A program made the translations under genes and the position numbers. Below the pieces are notes generated by a model. The model did not search any database, had not been told where the DNA came from, and worked only from the letters and a program-made list of their open reading frames with translations. 64,000 nucleotides of DNA from Marinomonas agarivorans (GTDB lineage: Bacteria > Pseudomonadota > Gammaproteobacteria > Pseudomonadales > Marinomonadaceae), in contig NHNK02000010.1 in the NCBI GenBank assembly GCA_002173415.2, positions 62,001 through 126,000 on the forward strand, written 5' to 3'. Position 1 is the stretch's first letter; each line of letters begins with the position of its first letter. Below are positions 35,162-45,000 of this stretch, piece after piece.

Positions 35162-35195
35162 AAAGCAGTAGAGCATTTTGACTCTACTGCTTTTT
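35162..35195 (+). terminator. Attenuator/terminator between pstS and pstC
   Basis: AAAGCAGTAGAG and CTCTACTGCTTT form a perfect 12-bp stem with an 8-base loop, then a T-run. Most transcripts should stop here, leaving pstS in excess over the membrane genes. Confidence 0.88.
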
Positions 35196-35237
35196 TCTTT
35201 TTCTATCGCTGTCATAAATTTGAAAAGAAAATTCCTG

Positions 35238-37496
35238 ATGAGTAATTCAACGAATAACAATCCAGCACCTGAACTAGACTTCGATACCCCAGCATTGCTA
35301 CGGCATAGGAAGTTTAGAAAAATGAAAGACAAAGGGGCAACAGCAGGCATTGCCATTGGTGGTAGTAGTGTGATTTTGGCCGTGTTGTTGATTTGTTTTT
35401 ACCTGCTTTATGAAGTGATGCCTCTGTTCGCCAACGCTGAAATTGAGCAAACAGCTCAGTACGCGATGCCAGAACAAAGTCGTGGTGACAGTTACTACTT
35501 AACCGTCGAAGAACAGAACGAAGTGGCCATGCGAGTGGCGAAAGATGGTTCGGTTGTCTTTTTCTCGGCGCAAGATGGTCGTGTTATTGATGTGGTTGAA
35601 ACGCCTCGAGCACAAGTGGTTACCTCTTTCGCGATGGAAGATGATACCAGCCGAATCATGGGCTTAGGGTATGAAGATGGGCAAGTGTTGCTCATGCAGC
35701 ACAACTACAAAATTACCTACCCAGACGGTAAACGTAAAATTACTCCAGTCATTGATTTTCCATTTGGTGAAGAGCCTATCTATGTAGCAAATTTTGCTAT
35801 CGAAAAGCTGGCCTTGCGCAACAGTGAAACAGCACTAACCATTGTGGCAATTGGTGCTGAGCAAAGTCGCCTTGTTAGCATCGAGCGCGAAGAAAACTTC
35901 ATCACAGAAGAAGTTGAGTTGACGCAAAATGCAGTGGATTTACCGCATGTTGATAACATACAAGAAGTGCTGATCAGTGGCGATCAGCGTTATGTGTATG
36001 TGGCAACGGCAAGCGGTTTGATGACAGAATTTGACATTCGTGATTTGGGAGAGGTGACTCTTAAAGCTGAACACGAGTTATTGTCGGATGGTGCTGAGTT
36101 GGTGTCGATGAGTTACTTATTGGGTCAGTCATCCATTATGGTGTCTGACAACAAGGGTAAAGTCAGCCAGTGGTTTAATGTTCGTGATGAAAATAATGTT
36201 GAAAACCTCACTTTTATTCGTGACACCCAACAACCAACGAGCATTGTTTCTGTAGCGATGGAGCAACGTCGTAAAGGCTTTGCGACTTTGGATGATCGTG
36301 GCGTGGTGGCCATTTATAACGCCACATCAACCCGCGAAGTGATCAACGAAAAGCTTAGCGATAGTAGCGCATACTTAATTGCGTTTTCACCTCGTGCCAA
36401 TGGGTTGCTACTTGAAGACAGCCAAGGTGTGCGCTTTTTCCATATTGAGAATGAACACCCTGAAGTGTCTTGGAGCTCGTTATGGAGCCAAGTTTGGTAT
36501 GAAGGGTATCAAGAGCCAACCTATACTTGGCAATCGTCCGCAGCCAACAATGACTTTGAGCCGAAATATAGCTTGATGCCGTTAGCGTTTGGTACCTTAA
36601 AAGCCGCTTTCTATGCCATGCTAATGGCGGTGCCGTTGGCCATTTGTGGTGCGATTTATACGGCCTATTTTATGGCGCCAAACTTACGTCGTAAGGTGAA
36701 ACCGGTTATTGAGTTAATGGAAGCCTTGCCAACAGTAATTTTAGGCTTTTTGGCGGGTTTATTCTTTGCGCCTTTCCTAGAAGAAAATCTGGCAGCGGCC
36801 TTTAGTATTCTTGTGGTTATGCCAATCGGTATTCTGTTGTTTGCTTACCTTTGGTCTCGCTTGCCAAATCAAATTCGCTGGTTGTTACCAGAGGGTTGGC
36901 AGCCTTTAATTTTGATCCCTGTGGTGGCTTTCTTAGGTTGGTTTTGTGTGGCAATGAGCCCTGTCATTGAGTTGGTGATGTTTGATGGCAACATCCGTGG
37001 CTTTATCACCAATGATTTAGGCATCACCTTTGATCAACGTAACGCCCTTGTTGTTGGCTTTGCTATGGGATTTGCGGTGATTCCTACCATTTTCTCTATC
37101 ACAGAAGATGCCATTTTCAGTGTGCCAAAAGCCTTAACGCAAGGGTCTCTCGCATTAGGTGCGACCTACTGGCAAACACTTGTTAGAGTCGTTATGCCAA
37201 CCGCTAGTCCTGGTATTTTCTCAGCGGTGATGATTGGTATGGGCCGTGCAGTCGGGGAAACCATGATTGTACTGATGGCAACGGGCAATACGCCCATTAT
37301 GGACGTTAATATCTTTGAAGGTATGCGTACTCTGGCAGCGAATTTGGCAGTGGAAGTGCCTGAATCGGAAGTGGGAAGTACCCATTATCGTATTCTTTTC
37401 CTCGCGGCATTTGTTCTGTTCTTATTTACTTTTGTCGTCAATACCTTGGCCGAAACAGTGCGCCAGCATTTACGTAAAAAGTACGGTTCGCTGTAA
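35238..37496 (+). CDS. pstC: Phosphate ABC transporter permease with large periplasmic insert
   Basis: 752 residues, more than twice E. coli PstC. A single TM (~47-70) near the N-terminus is followed by ~360 residues of soluble beta-rich sequence with propeller-like repeats (e.g. VAMRVAKDGSVVFFSAQDGRVIDVV). Then comes the usual multi-helix permease core with VVMPTASPGIFSAVMIGMGRAVGETM. The start at 35238 (MSNSTNN) is chosen because the longer frame to 35178 begins inside the terminator hairpin. Such long PstC forms occur in Pseudomonas-like and marine bacteria. Confidence 0.88.
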   Translation: MSNSTNNNPAPELDFDTPALLRHRKFRKMKDKGATAGIAIGGSSVILAVLLICFYLLYEVMPLFANAEIEQTAQYAMPEQSRGDSYYLTVEEQNEVAMRVAKDGSVVFFSAQDGRVIDVVETPRAQVVTSFAMEDDTSRIMGLGYEDGQVLLMQHNYKITYPDGKRKITPVIDFPFGEEPIYVANFAIEKLALRNSETALTIVAIGAEQSRLVSIEREENFITEEVELTQNAVDLPHVDNIQEVLISGDQRYVYVATASGLMTEFDIRDLGEVTLKAEHELLSDGAELVSMSYLLGQSSIMVSDNKGKVSQWFNVRDENNVENLTFIRDTQQPTSIVSVAMEQRRKGFATLDDRGVVAIYNATSTREVINEKLSDSSAYLIAFSPRANGLLLEDSQGVRFFHIENEHPEVSWSSLWSQVWYEGYQEPTYTWQSSAANNDFEPKYSLMPLAFGTLKAAFYAMLMAVPLAICGAIYTAYFMAPNLRRKVKPVIELMEALPTVILGFLAGLFFAPFLEENLAAAFSILVVMPIGILLFAYLWSRLPNQIRWLLPEGWQPLILIPVVAFLGWFCVAMSPVIELVMFDGNIRGFITNDLGITFDQRNALVVGFAMGFAVIPTIFSITEDAIFSVPKALTQGSLALGATYWQTLVRVVMPTASPGIFSAVMIGMGRAVGETMIVLMATGNTPIMDVNIFEGMRTLAANLAVEVPESEVGSTHYRILFLAAFVLFLFTFVVNTLAETVRQHLRKKYGSL

Positions 37497-37523
37497 TTTA
37501 GAAAGCATAGTAGAGAGATGAAG

Positions 37524-39218
37524 ATGAAAAAAACATCCGTTTCAAATTGGTTTAAGTCCGGCGAACCTTGGGTTTGGTTAAACGCCGGTGCGGTTGCCAT
37601 CTCGGTTATTATGGTTATTGGCTTATTGTTGCTGATTGCTGTACGAGGGCTTGGGCATTTTTGGCCGGCCGACATCATTGAAGCCCGTTATGAATTACCG
37701 GGACAGCCAGCCTACAATTTGGTGGCTGAGCGTGTTGAGAGTGTTGACGTGCCAACCGCGCAGTTGCGTGAAGCAGGTATTGATATTCCGGAAGGCGAGG
37801 CATTTATGCAACGTACGCTGGTAAAAACCGGTAATCGTGACATTTATGGTTCCGACTTCCGTTGGGTAGTGGATGCGTTTTTGAGCGATGTGCGCAAGCC
37901 AGAAATGCTGATTGCCGCAGAGCGTCATGAATGGGGTAACCTGTACGGTTACATCAAAGAGGTGAAAGAAGCTGGTGTTGTTATTGCTGAAACAGAAGAC
38001 AAAACACCAACCGAATCCGCTTTAGCAACATGGCAAGCGTTTGAAGCAAGCATCGAGCGTGCTACCGAAATCCATGATGATATCTATCAAATCGAGAAGC
38101 ATGATATTGGCGCCATTAACCATGGGTTAGAACGTTTACGTTTAAAACAGCGTCGTTATGAGCTGAATAACAAATTAACGCCTGAAGCCTTGGCAGACTT
38201 GGATGCAGAACGTGCTGAGCTGGATATCGAATACAAAGGATTGCAGCAACAGTTGATTACCCTTTATGGTGAAATTAACCGTGATACTGTGGTATTTGAA
38301 GCGATGGACGGTACGGTATTGGAGCTTAACGTTGCCAAAGTGGTGCGTGCGTATCGTCCAAATGCCATGAACGGCTTTGGAAAAATCGGCTTCTACGGCG
38401 ATAAATTGTGGGAATTTCTTTCAGCTGAACCGCGTGAAGCCAATACCGAAGGGGGAGTATTCCCTGCCATTTTCGGTACTGTGATGATGGTATTGTTGAT
38501 GACAATACTGGTGACGCCTTTTGGGGTGGTTGCAGCGGTGTATCTGCGTGAATACGCGTCACAAGGTTGGTTTACCCGAGTTATCCGTATTGCAGTAAAC
38601 AATTTGGCGGGTGTGCCTTCTATTGTATACGGTGTCTTTGGTTTAGGTTTCTTTATTTATTTCATGGGCTCTTCGATCGATCAGGCCTTTTTCCCTGAAG
38701 CTTTACCTGCCCCAACTTTTGGTACTGGTGGTCTGATGTGGGCATCGATCACACTTGCTCTATTGACGGTGCCTGTGGTGATTGTAGCAACGGAAGAAGG
38801 ATTATCTCGCATTCCTCGTAATGTGCGAGAAGGCAGCTTGGCGCTTGGTGCGACAAAAGCAGAAACCTTGTGGCGTGTGGTTTTGCCAATGGCAAGCCCA
38901 GCCATTATGACAGGCGTAATCTTGGCGGTAGCAAGAGCCGCGGGTGAGGTGGCACCACTTATGTTGGTTGGTGTGGTTAAGTTAGCACCTTCATTGCCGT
39001 TGGATGGTAATTATCCGTTTATCCATCTTGATCAAAAATTCATGCACCTTGGTTTCCATATCTACGATGTGGGTTTCCAAAGTCCGAATGTAGAAGCCGC
39101 GCGTCCACTAGTTTATGCCACGGCATTGTTACTTGTGATCGTCATTGCGTTATTGAATTTTGCCGCGGTTACTATTCGTAACCATCTACGTGAAAAATAC
39201 AAATCGTTGGAAATGTAG
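37524..39218 (+). CDS. pstA: Phosphate ABC transporter permease with coiled-coil periplasmic insert
   Basis: 564 residues, about twice E. coli PstA. After TM1 comes a ~270-residue periplasmic domain rich in heptad-like helices (INHGLERLRLKQRRYELNNK, then LADLDAERAELDIEYKGLQQQ). The permease core follows with VVLPMASPAIMTGVILAVARAAGEVAPLMLVG. ATG 37524 is favoured over 37518 because the GAGAG site directly abuts the latter. Pairs with the long PstC; the two inserts may interact. Confidence 0.87.
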   Translation: MKKTSVSNWFKSGEPWVWLNAGAVAISVIMVIGLLLLIAVRGLGHFWPADIIEARYELPGQPAYNLVAERVESVDVPTAQLREAGIDIPEGEAFMQRTLVKTGNRDIYGSDFRWVVDAFLSDVRKPEMLIAAERHEWGNLYGYIKEVKEAGVVIAETEDKTPTESALATWQAFEASIERATEIHDDIYQIEKHDIGAINHGLERLRLKQRRYELNNKLTPEALADLDAERAELDIEYKGLQQQLITLYGEINRDTVVFEAMDGTVLELNVAKVVRAYRPNAMNGFGKIGFYGDKLWEFLSAEPREANTEGGVFPAIFGTVMMVLLMTILVTPFGVVAAVYLREYASQGWFTRVIRIAVNNLAGVPSIVYGVFGLGFFIYFMGSSIDQAFFPEALPAPTFGTGGLMWASITLALLTVPVVIVATEEGLSRIPRNVREGSLALGATKAETLWRVVLPMASPAIMTGVILAVARAAGEVAPLMLVGVVKLAPSLPLDGNYPFIHLDQKFMHLGFHIYDVGFQSPNVEAARPLVYATALLLVIVIALLNFAAVTIRNHLREKYKSLEM

Positions 39219-39239
39219 TAGACGAAGAAGAGATTTATT

Positions 39240-40070
39240 ATGAGCGAAACAAAAACACACTCAATTGATATTTCAGCGATGCAACGGGATCAACAAACGT
39301 TGCGTATCGAAGATGAAACAAAATGCCTATCTGTGAATAACTTGCACCTTTATTATGGTGAAAAAGAAGCACTGAAAGGCATCGATATGATCATTCCAGA
39401 GAAAAAAGTAACGGCCTTCATCGGCCCGTCTGGCTGTGGTAAGTCGACGCTGCTACGTTGCTTTAACCGCATGAATGATTTGGTGGATAGCTGTCGCATT
39501 ACTGGCGAAGTGAATCTAAATGATCAGAACATTTATGCCAAAGGGACGGATGTGGCCGAGCTGCGTCGTCGTGTTGGGATGGTATTTCAAAAGCCAAACC
39601 CATTCCCAAAAAGCATTTATGAAAATGTGGCCTATGGCTTGCGTATTCAAGGCATCAACAAAAAACGCATTCTGGACGAAACGGTAGAATGGGCTTTGCG
39701 CTCAGCTGCTTTATGGGATGAAGTAAAAGACCGTCTACATGAAAGCGCACTGGGTATGTCTGGTGGTCAGCAACAACGTTTGGTTATTGCCCGTACCGTT
39801 GCGGTAAAACCGGAAGTGCTTTTGCTAGATGAACCTGCGTCTGCCCTAGACCCTATCTCTACTTTGAAGATAGAAGAGCTGATTCACGAACTCAAAGCCG
39901 ACTTCACCATCGCTATTGTTACACACAACATGCAACAAGCCGCGCGGGTGTCTGATTACACAGCGTTTATGTACATGGGGGATTTAATCGAATTTGGTGA
40001 TACCAACACCTTGTTTACAAACCCTGCCAAACAGCAAACTGAAGACTATATTACTGGCCGTTACGGCTAA
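39240..40070 (+). CDS. pstB: Phosphate ABC transporter ATPase
   Basis: 276 residues. Walker A is GPSGCGKST (62-70), with [19 protein letters not shown] typical of PstB, signature [14 protein letters not shown], Walker [14 protein letters not shown], and H-loop [25 protein letters not shown]. It begins 21 bases after pstA. The N-terminal ~25 residues are an extension relative to E. coli. Confidence 0.95.
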   Translation: MSETKTHSIDISAMQRDQQTLRIEDETKCLSVNNLHLYYGEKEALKGIDMIIPEKKVTAFIGPSGCGKSTLLRCFNRMNDLVDSCRITGEVNLNDQNIYAKGTDVAELRRRVGMVFQKPNPFPKSIYENVAYGLRIQGINKKRILDETVEWALRSAALWDEVKDRLHESALGMSGGQQQRLVIARTVAVKPEVLLLDEPASALDPISTLKIEELIHELKADFTIAIVTHNMQQAARVSDYTAFMYMGDLIEFGDTNTLFTNPAKQQTEDYITGRYG

Positions 40071-40095
40071 TTATTGGAGATAAGGATACAAGATC

Positions 40096-40812
40096 ATGAA
40101 AGAATTGATGACAGATCATATATCTCAGCAATTTAATAACGAACTGGAAGACTTGCGTCAGCATTTTTTAACCATGGGTGGCGTTGTTGAGAAACAAGTA
40201 AGTGGAGCGGTAGAAGCTCTGCTAAACAGTGATAGCACCTTAGCCGAAGACGTGATTGAAGAAGACAGTACCGTCAACCAGTTAGATGGTTTAATTGACG
40301 AAGAATGCACGCGTATTTTGGCAAAACGTCAGCCTGCGGCATCGGATTTGCGTTTGATACTTTCTCTCTCCAAATCGGTGAGCGAACTAGAGCGTATGGG
40401 GGATGAAGCGAAAAAAATTGCGAGCCTAACCTTATCTCTGATCGAAGAGGGTGAATCACCACGCGGTTACGTGGAAATCGACCGCATTGGTGTGATGGTT
40501 AATCGAATGATTGCCGATGCCCTAGATGCTATCGCCCGCCTTGACCTAAAACAAGCCATCAGAGTTGCGAAAAAAGACCGTGATGTGGACCTTGAATACA
40601 ATACAGCGATTCGTTCATTGGTTACTTACATGATGGAAGACCCTCGCAGTATCTCGCGCGTCTTGAATGTGATCTGGGTACTACGCTCACTAGAACGCAT
40701 TGGCGACCATGCAAGACACTTGTGTCAGCACCTTGTTTACATGGTGAAAGGGGTGGATGTCCGTCATATTCCACCGCAAGAGATTAAAAAGGAATTGAAA
40801 AAAGAAAGTTAA
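40096..40812 (+). CDS. phoU: Phosphate signalling regulator
   Basis: 238-residue three-helix-bundle-repeat protein. Each PhoU repeat shows its metal-binding motif: LSKSVSELERMGDEAKKIASL and VIWVLRSLERIGDHARHLCQHLVYMVKG. It links Pst activity to PhoR kinase inhibition when phosphate is ample. Last gene of the pst operon, followed by a terminator. PhoBR lies separately at 56641-58671. Confidence 0.95.
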   Translation: MKELMTDHISQQFNNELEDLRQHFLTMGGVVEKQVSGAVEALLNSDSTLAEDVIEEDSTVNQLDGLIDEECTRILAKRQPAASDLRLILSLSKSVSELERMGDEAKKIASLTLSLIEEGESPRGYVEIDRIGVMVNRMIADALDAIARLDLKQAIRVAKKDRDVDLEYNTAIRSLVTYMMEDPRSISRVLNVIWVLRSLERIGDHARHLCQHLVYMVKGVDVRHIPPQEIKKELKKES

Positions 40813-40844
40813 GCATCGTTTGTTTTGACTTGATCAATGCACGA

Positions 40845-40884
40845 AAAAAAACCTGTTATATTATGCGATATAACAGGTTTTTTA
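40845..40884. terminator. Bidirectional intrinsic terminator
   Basis: AAAAAACCTGTTATAT and ATATAACAGGTTTTTT form a long stem with T-runs on both strands, between the convergent phoU and 40897-42513. Confidence 0.92.
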
Positions 40885-40896
40885 TTTTATGCGTTA

Positions 40897-42513
40897 CTAC
40901 AATTTGAAGCGATTACGAATTCCTAAACCCAGAAAAAATAACAGAATATAAGAGAAGAGGTTTTGTATAAGACCTACGTTTTCTAACAAATCATTATTTA
41001 ATGGGAGATTTTGCCCTGTTGCTGAGTTTTCTTGCGTGATTGCTGCTTTTGCTTTTTCTGTGTCATACAGAGCCATTAATGAGGTTTCTTTAACGGTACG
41101 AGACCAACTTAAAAAGGGCAGTGATTGGCTAAAGGAAAGTTGAAAGGCATCCATTGTGGGTGACTCTGTTTCACTAGCACCAATATAGACACAGCCACAA
41201 ACTGCCCAAACAAGAATCAAGCCTAAAAATGGTCGACTAATACTACGGCCATAATTGCTGATTAATTTGTAGATTCTATTTAACAGACGGGATAGGAAAG
41301 GGATTTGCTTTGTAGCGGTCATCGCATCCAACTCAAACGCCAGCATGTCTAATTGCGTTTGTCTATCCTCGGCTTTTTTCGCTAGCTCTTTTAAACGGCG
41401 AGCCTTGGTTGAGTCACTTTCTTTTATCTGTTTCGGCTCATCCACATGGAGGCGATCTACCGAAAAATGACCATTAATGGTTGTAGCCGTTAAGTCAGGC
41501 AGTTGCGAAAACCTACAACCTTCTATATCAAGTAGAGTCCCTAAATAAGAACCACGAAAAGTGACATTACTAAAGGCCCGAAAATTCAAATTGGGCAAAA
41601 GAAGAGACTGAGAAATATGAGCACGTTCCATTGAAAAGGTTATTTCTGGCTTTTTTGAAGAGTTGCTTTGAGCGAAACTTGAGTAGGAGAAGTCTAACGA
41701 TTCACACTGAATGTTGTTAAAACTAATAATACAGTCGCTAAATTTTGTCCATCTAAATATGACCTCACAACCTCCAAATTTTGTATTGCTGAACGAAACC
41801 TCATCGCTACCAAAATTCGCTTGATAAAACGAAACACTCCCGTTATCAAATTTGGCGTAATTAAATAAAACCTTACCGTTGCCAAACTCTACATCTTTGA
41901 ACCAAACCTCGCTGGTGCCAAAATTTGCTTGATGGAACGAAACGTTGCCGTCACCAAAGCTTGCTTTCTCAAACGAAACCTTTCCGTCACCAAAACTAGC
42001 GTGTTCAAAAGAAACCTCTCCTCCATCACCAAAGCTTGCCTGTCTAAATGAAACATTTCCGTCCCCAAAGCTAGCTTGATTAAATACAATTTTACCTTTA
42101 CCAAACGTTGTATCTATAAATGAAACATTTCCGTTACTAAAATTCGCTTGATAAAACGAAATATTTCCGTTTCCAAATTGTGCGAAATCAAACGAAATAT
42201 CGCCGTAACCAAAATTGGCGTGCTCAAAAGAAACATAGTCGTCACCAATTTTTACGTCTACAAATAAAACACAGTTGTTGCCAAAATTAGTATGTGCAAA
42301 GGATGTTTCTTTAGGAAATTGAAAACCCGAAAAGTCGATCTTATCTAGGTCGTAATAGCGAGAGAAATCAAAGTGACTAAAGTCTACATCGGTTTCTGGG
42401 TATTGCTCCATAAAGTCGTTCCAAGCACTGGCTCCTTGATTGAACAGCTTATAGGCTTCTTCGTCACGCAGTGCGCCATTTTCATCAAGTGAAACGTTCC
42501 ATTTATTTGTCAT
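40897..42513 (-). CDS. Membrane protein with ~18 twelve-residue beta-helix-like repeats
   Basis: 538 residues. After a ~65-residue N-terminus, residues ~69-280 are about 18 repeats of a 12-residue unit with consensus x-V-S-F-x-x-A-x-F-G-D-G. This is a relative of pentapeptide-repeat solenoids but with a longer regular period. A helical charged region follows (KARRLKELAKKAEDRQTQLDML), then two hydrophobic helices near residues 425-445 and 517-533 (FLGLILVWAVCGCVYIG; LFSYILLFFLGLGI). C-terminal paired helices after repeats occur in channel-like pentapeptide proteins, but no GYG filter is present. Function unknown. Confidence 0.7.
   Translation of the reverse strand: MTNKWNVSLDENGALRDEEAYKLFNQGASAWNDFMEQYPETDVDFSHFDFSRYYDLDKIDFSGFQFPKETSFAHTNFGNNCVLFVDVKIGDDYVSFEHANFGYGDISFDFAQFGNGNISFYQANFSNGNVSFIDTTFGKGKIVFNQASFGDGNVSFRQASFGDGGEVSFEHASFGDGKVSFEKASFGDGNVSFHQANFGTSEVWFKDVEFGNGKVLFNYAKFDNGSVSFYQANFGSDEVSFSNTKFGGCEVIFRWTKFSDCIISFNNIQCESLDFSYSSFAQSNSSKKPEITFSMERAHISQSLLLPNLNFRAFSNVTFRGSYLGTLLDIEGCRFSQLPDLTATTINGHFSVDRLHVDEPKQIKESDSTKARRLKELAKKAEDRQTQLDMLAFELDAMTATKQIPFLSRLLNRIYKLISNYGRSISRPFLGLILVWAVCGCVYIGASETESPTMDAFQLSFSQSLPFLSWSRTVKETSLMALYDTEKAKAAITQENSATGQNLPLNNDLLENVGLIQNLFSYILLFFLGLGIRNRFKL
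41674..42309 (-). repeat. 36-bp coding repeats in the solenoid region
   Basis: DNA encoding the 12-residue repeats. Neighbouring units such as the FGDGNVSF and FGDGKVSF blocks are very similar at base level, consistent with recent unit duplication. Confidence 0.75.
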
Positions 42514-42770
42514 AGTATGTCCTTATTGGGTCGGTTTCCTTGTATTTTATACAATCAACTAACAAAGCCTAGAGAAAATTTTGCAGCAGAAAGTCCAATC
42601 TCTATGCGGGTTGCTAAAGCGCCTTTCTTATTAATTACGCTTTGATAAATAATAGAACCTAGCTTGTTTTAGCCTGACTTTCATTATCGTAAGCGGCTCG
42701 ACAAGGTTTGGTTTTAGGTTTAAAATTTTTATATATTTTAAAAATTTATAAACCAATTTTGGAGAGAATC

Positions 42771-43841
42771 ATGTTTGCCAAGCGATTATTGCGAGCGCGC
42801 AAAGCGGCTGGTTTATCTATGAGTGCGCTTGCTGAAGAAGTGGGTATCTCCACAAATATGATTAAGAAGTATGAGCATGGGCAGAGCATGCCTTCCTCGG
42901 GTAAGCTTTATAAGCTCTCAATAGCCTTAGGGGTTCGTTCTGAGTATTTCTTTCGTCCGACCAAAGTTGAATTATCCGGTATTGAGTATCGAAAGCGCTC
43001 TACAACACCGCAAAAATTGTTAGATCGTATTAGTGCGGATGTACTGGATCAGGCTGAGCGATGGGCTGAGTTGCTAGAGTTCTACCCTGATTCCATTCGC
43101 CCTGTACCTAAATTTACCTTACCAAACAACTTGCCTGATCACATTGATACATTCGCTGATATTGAACATACGGCAAATCAGATGCGCAGTGAGTGGCACT
43201 TAGGCGCAAACCCAATTCCAGACATCATTGATACATTGGAATCTAAAGGGGTCATGATTATTTGCACGCCGATAGAAGTAAATAATAAATTTGATGGTTT
43301 GGCGGGTAAAATTGGAGAGATTCCTGTTGTGGTTATATCAACCCACCAAACGGGAGATCGACAGCGTTTTACGCTCGCTCATGAACTAGGGCATTTAGTA
43401 CTTCATGGACGTTTACCAGAAGGGATGGACGAAGAAAAAGCATGTAACCACTTTGCTGGTGCATTCTTATTGCCAGAAAAGGCTTTAAAAGATCACTTTG
43501 GTTACAAGCGTAGTGCCATCGAACCTCAAGAGCTATATATGCTTAAACATGAATTTGGTATCAGCATGATGGCTATTTTAATTCGCGCAGGCCAAACAGG
43601 TATTATTTCTTCTTCGTTACAAAAACATTACTACATTGAATTTAATAAACAACGGTGGCGTACAGAGGAGCCTGGAGAGCAATATCCAAATGAACAGACT
43701 TTCCTGTATAAACAGCTTGTTTATCGAGCATTAAGCGAAAACTACATAGGTGAGTCAAAAGCAGCAGAACTACTAAAAATGCCGCTTTCACACTTTCACA
43801 AGGAGCGAAAGTTAGGAAAAATGGATGCGACTACTTATTAG
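42771..43841 (+). CDS. XRE-family regulator with ImmA/IrrE metallopeptidase domain
   Basis: 356 residues. The N-terminal helix-turn-helix is AGLSMSALAEEVGISTNMIKKYEHG; the C-terminal zinc peptidase has FTLAHELGHLVLHG (HELGH at 204-208) and a downstream E-E-K-A-C-N-H-F-A-G helix. Start at 42771 because GGAGAG precedes it; the 42708 frame is longer but lacks a site. It overlaps the PIN gene by 17 bases. Such proteins act as antitoxin or repressor for an adjacent toxin. Confidence 0.87.
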   Translation: MFAKRLLRARKAAGLSMSALAEEVGISTNMIKKYEHGQSMPSSGKLYKLSIALGVRSEYFFRPTKVELSGIEYRKRSTTPQKLLDRISADVLDQAERWAELLEFYPDSIRPVPKFTLPNNLPDHIDTFADIEHTANQMRSEWHLGANPIPDIIDTLESKGVMIICTPIEVNNKFDGLAGKIGEIPVVVISTHQTGDRQRFTLAHELGHLVLHGRLPEGMDEEKACNHFAGAFLLPEKALKDHFGYKRSAIEPQELYMLKHEFGISMMAILIRAGQTGIISSSLQKHYYIEFNKQRWRTEEPGEQYPNEQTFLYKQLVYRALSENYIGESKAAELLKMPLSHFHKERKLGKMDATTY

Positions 43842-44331
43842 TGATGCCAATATTTTAATAGACATGGAAGAAGGCGAACTAATAGAGAAACTCTTCCAGC
43901 TACCTTATACGTTTTCAATTCCTGACATTTTATTTTATGAAGAAATGGCAGCAGAACATGAGCATTTAATCGAATGGGGGCTAACGCTTAATGAGCTAAG
44001 CGGTGAAACCATGTCCTATGGTATTGGCCTAACGAACCAATATAAAAAGCCAAGTAGAAATGACTGTTTTGCTCTAGCGCTTGCTAAACAGGAGCAGTGC
44101 CCATTACTAACAGGAGATAGGGATTTAAGAGCGGCGGCTGAAAACGAGGCCGTTGTTGTCATGGGAACAATCTGGTTGGTTAATCAACTTGTGCTCCATC
44201 ACTTAATAAGTGTTCGCCAAGCGCATGATGCTTATCGAAAAATGCAAAACTCAGGTAGAAGGCTTCCTTGGGATATAGCAGAACAGGAACTTAATGCGCT
44301 TGGGGGCACTTTCTCCAGCAAGCTGCCTTGA
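43825..44331 (+). CDS. PIN-domain-like toxin/nuclease
   Basis: 168 residues. PIN-type acidic residues are visible: D7 in LLISDANILID, a middle E/D region, ...RNDCFALALAK... and LLTGDRDLRAAA. It overlaps the XRE-ImmA gene, an arrangement seen for COG2856-PIN pairs proposed as toxin-antitoxin modules. RNA cleavage is the family expectation, not shown. Confidence 0.75.
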   Translation: MRLLISDANILIDMEEGELIEKLFQLPYTFSIPDILFYEEMAAEHEHLIEWGLTLNELSGETMSYGIGLTNQYKKPSRNDCFALALAKQEQCPLLTGDRDLRAAAENEAVVVMGTIWLVNQLVLHHLISVRQAHDAYRKMQNSGRRLPWDIAEQELNALGGTFSSKLP

Positions 44332-44448
44332 AAGATAGCGATAAAAGTAAGGTCCTGATATAAATAAGAACCTACACAAGAGTTACCACAGTGTTTATTT
44401 TTAAGCCTCGTTACCCAAAGACATCAGCAAGAGTAGAGTATAAACCCC

Positions 44449-44949
44449 ATGTTTACGATTGATACCGATACCAATTTACCTAAAAACGATTTGTACCCAG
44501 CATTGAATAAACAGTTGGCTGCCTTATTAGCAGGAGAAACCGATTTAATTTGCAACTTTGCGCAGTTTTCGGCGTTTATCATGCAAACGGTTGAGCAAGT
44601 AAATTGGGTGGGATTTTATTTTGCCAAGCAAAACGAGTTGGTCTTAGGGCCGTACATGGGCAAGGTGGCTTGTACTCGTATTCCATTTGGCCGAGGAGTT
44701 TGTGGTGCAGCGGCGGCAAGCATGCAGGCTCAAAGGGTTGCTGATGTACATGCATTTGATGGTCATATTGCGTGCGACAGTGCCTCCGCCTCCGAGTTGG
44801 TTTTGCCTATCGTTGTTGATGGTGACCTGATCGGCGTGTTGGATATCGATAGTCCAATAAAGAACCGTTTTGATGAGGTTGATCAGGTGGGTTTTGAGCA
44901 GTTACTTACTACTTTGATACAAGGGACAGAGTTTGATTGGTCACTATAA
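44449..44949 (+). CDS. msrC: Free methionine-(R)-sulfoxide reductase (GAF domain)
   Basis: 166-residue GAF-fold enzyme that reduces free Met-R-sulfoxide. The family cysteines are in GKVACTRIPFGRGVCGAAAA and HIACDSASASELVLPIV, with WVGFYF and GVLDIDSP typical of MsrC (YebR). Length matches. Single gene; the 118 bases before it hold no other gene. Confidence 0.9.
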   Translation: MFTIDTDTNLPKNDLYPALNKQLAALLAGETDLICNFAQFSAFIMQTVEQVNWVGFYFAKQNELVLGPYMGKVACTRIPFGRGVCGAAAASMQAQRVADVHAFDGHIACDSASASELVLPIVVDGDLIGVLDIDSPIKNRFDEVDQVGFEQLLTTLIQGTEFDWSL

Positions 44950-45000
44950 CAATGGTCATTAGCAATGGTCACTGTGATGCTGACGGATAATCGGTAAGAA

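Noticed and set aside
42514-42770. Additional gene between the solenoid protein and the XRE-ImmA gene
   Set aside because: No frame with start, ribosome site and protein-like sequence; probably just the two divergent promoters.
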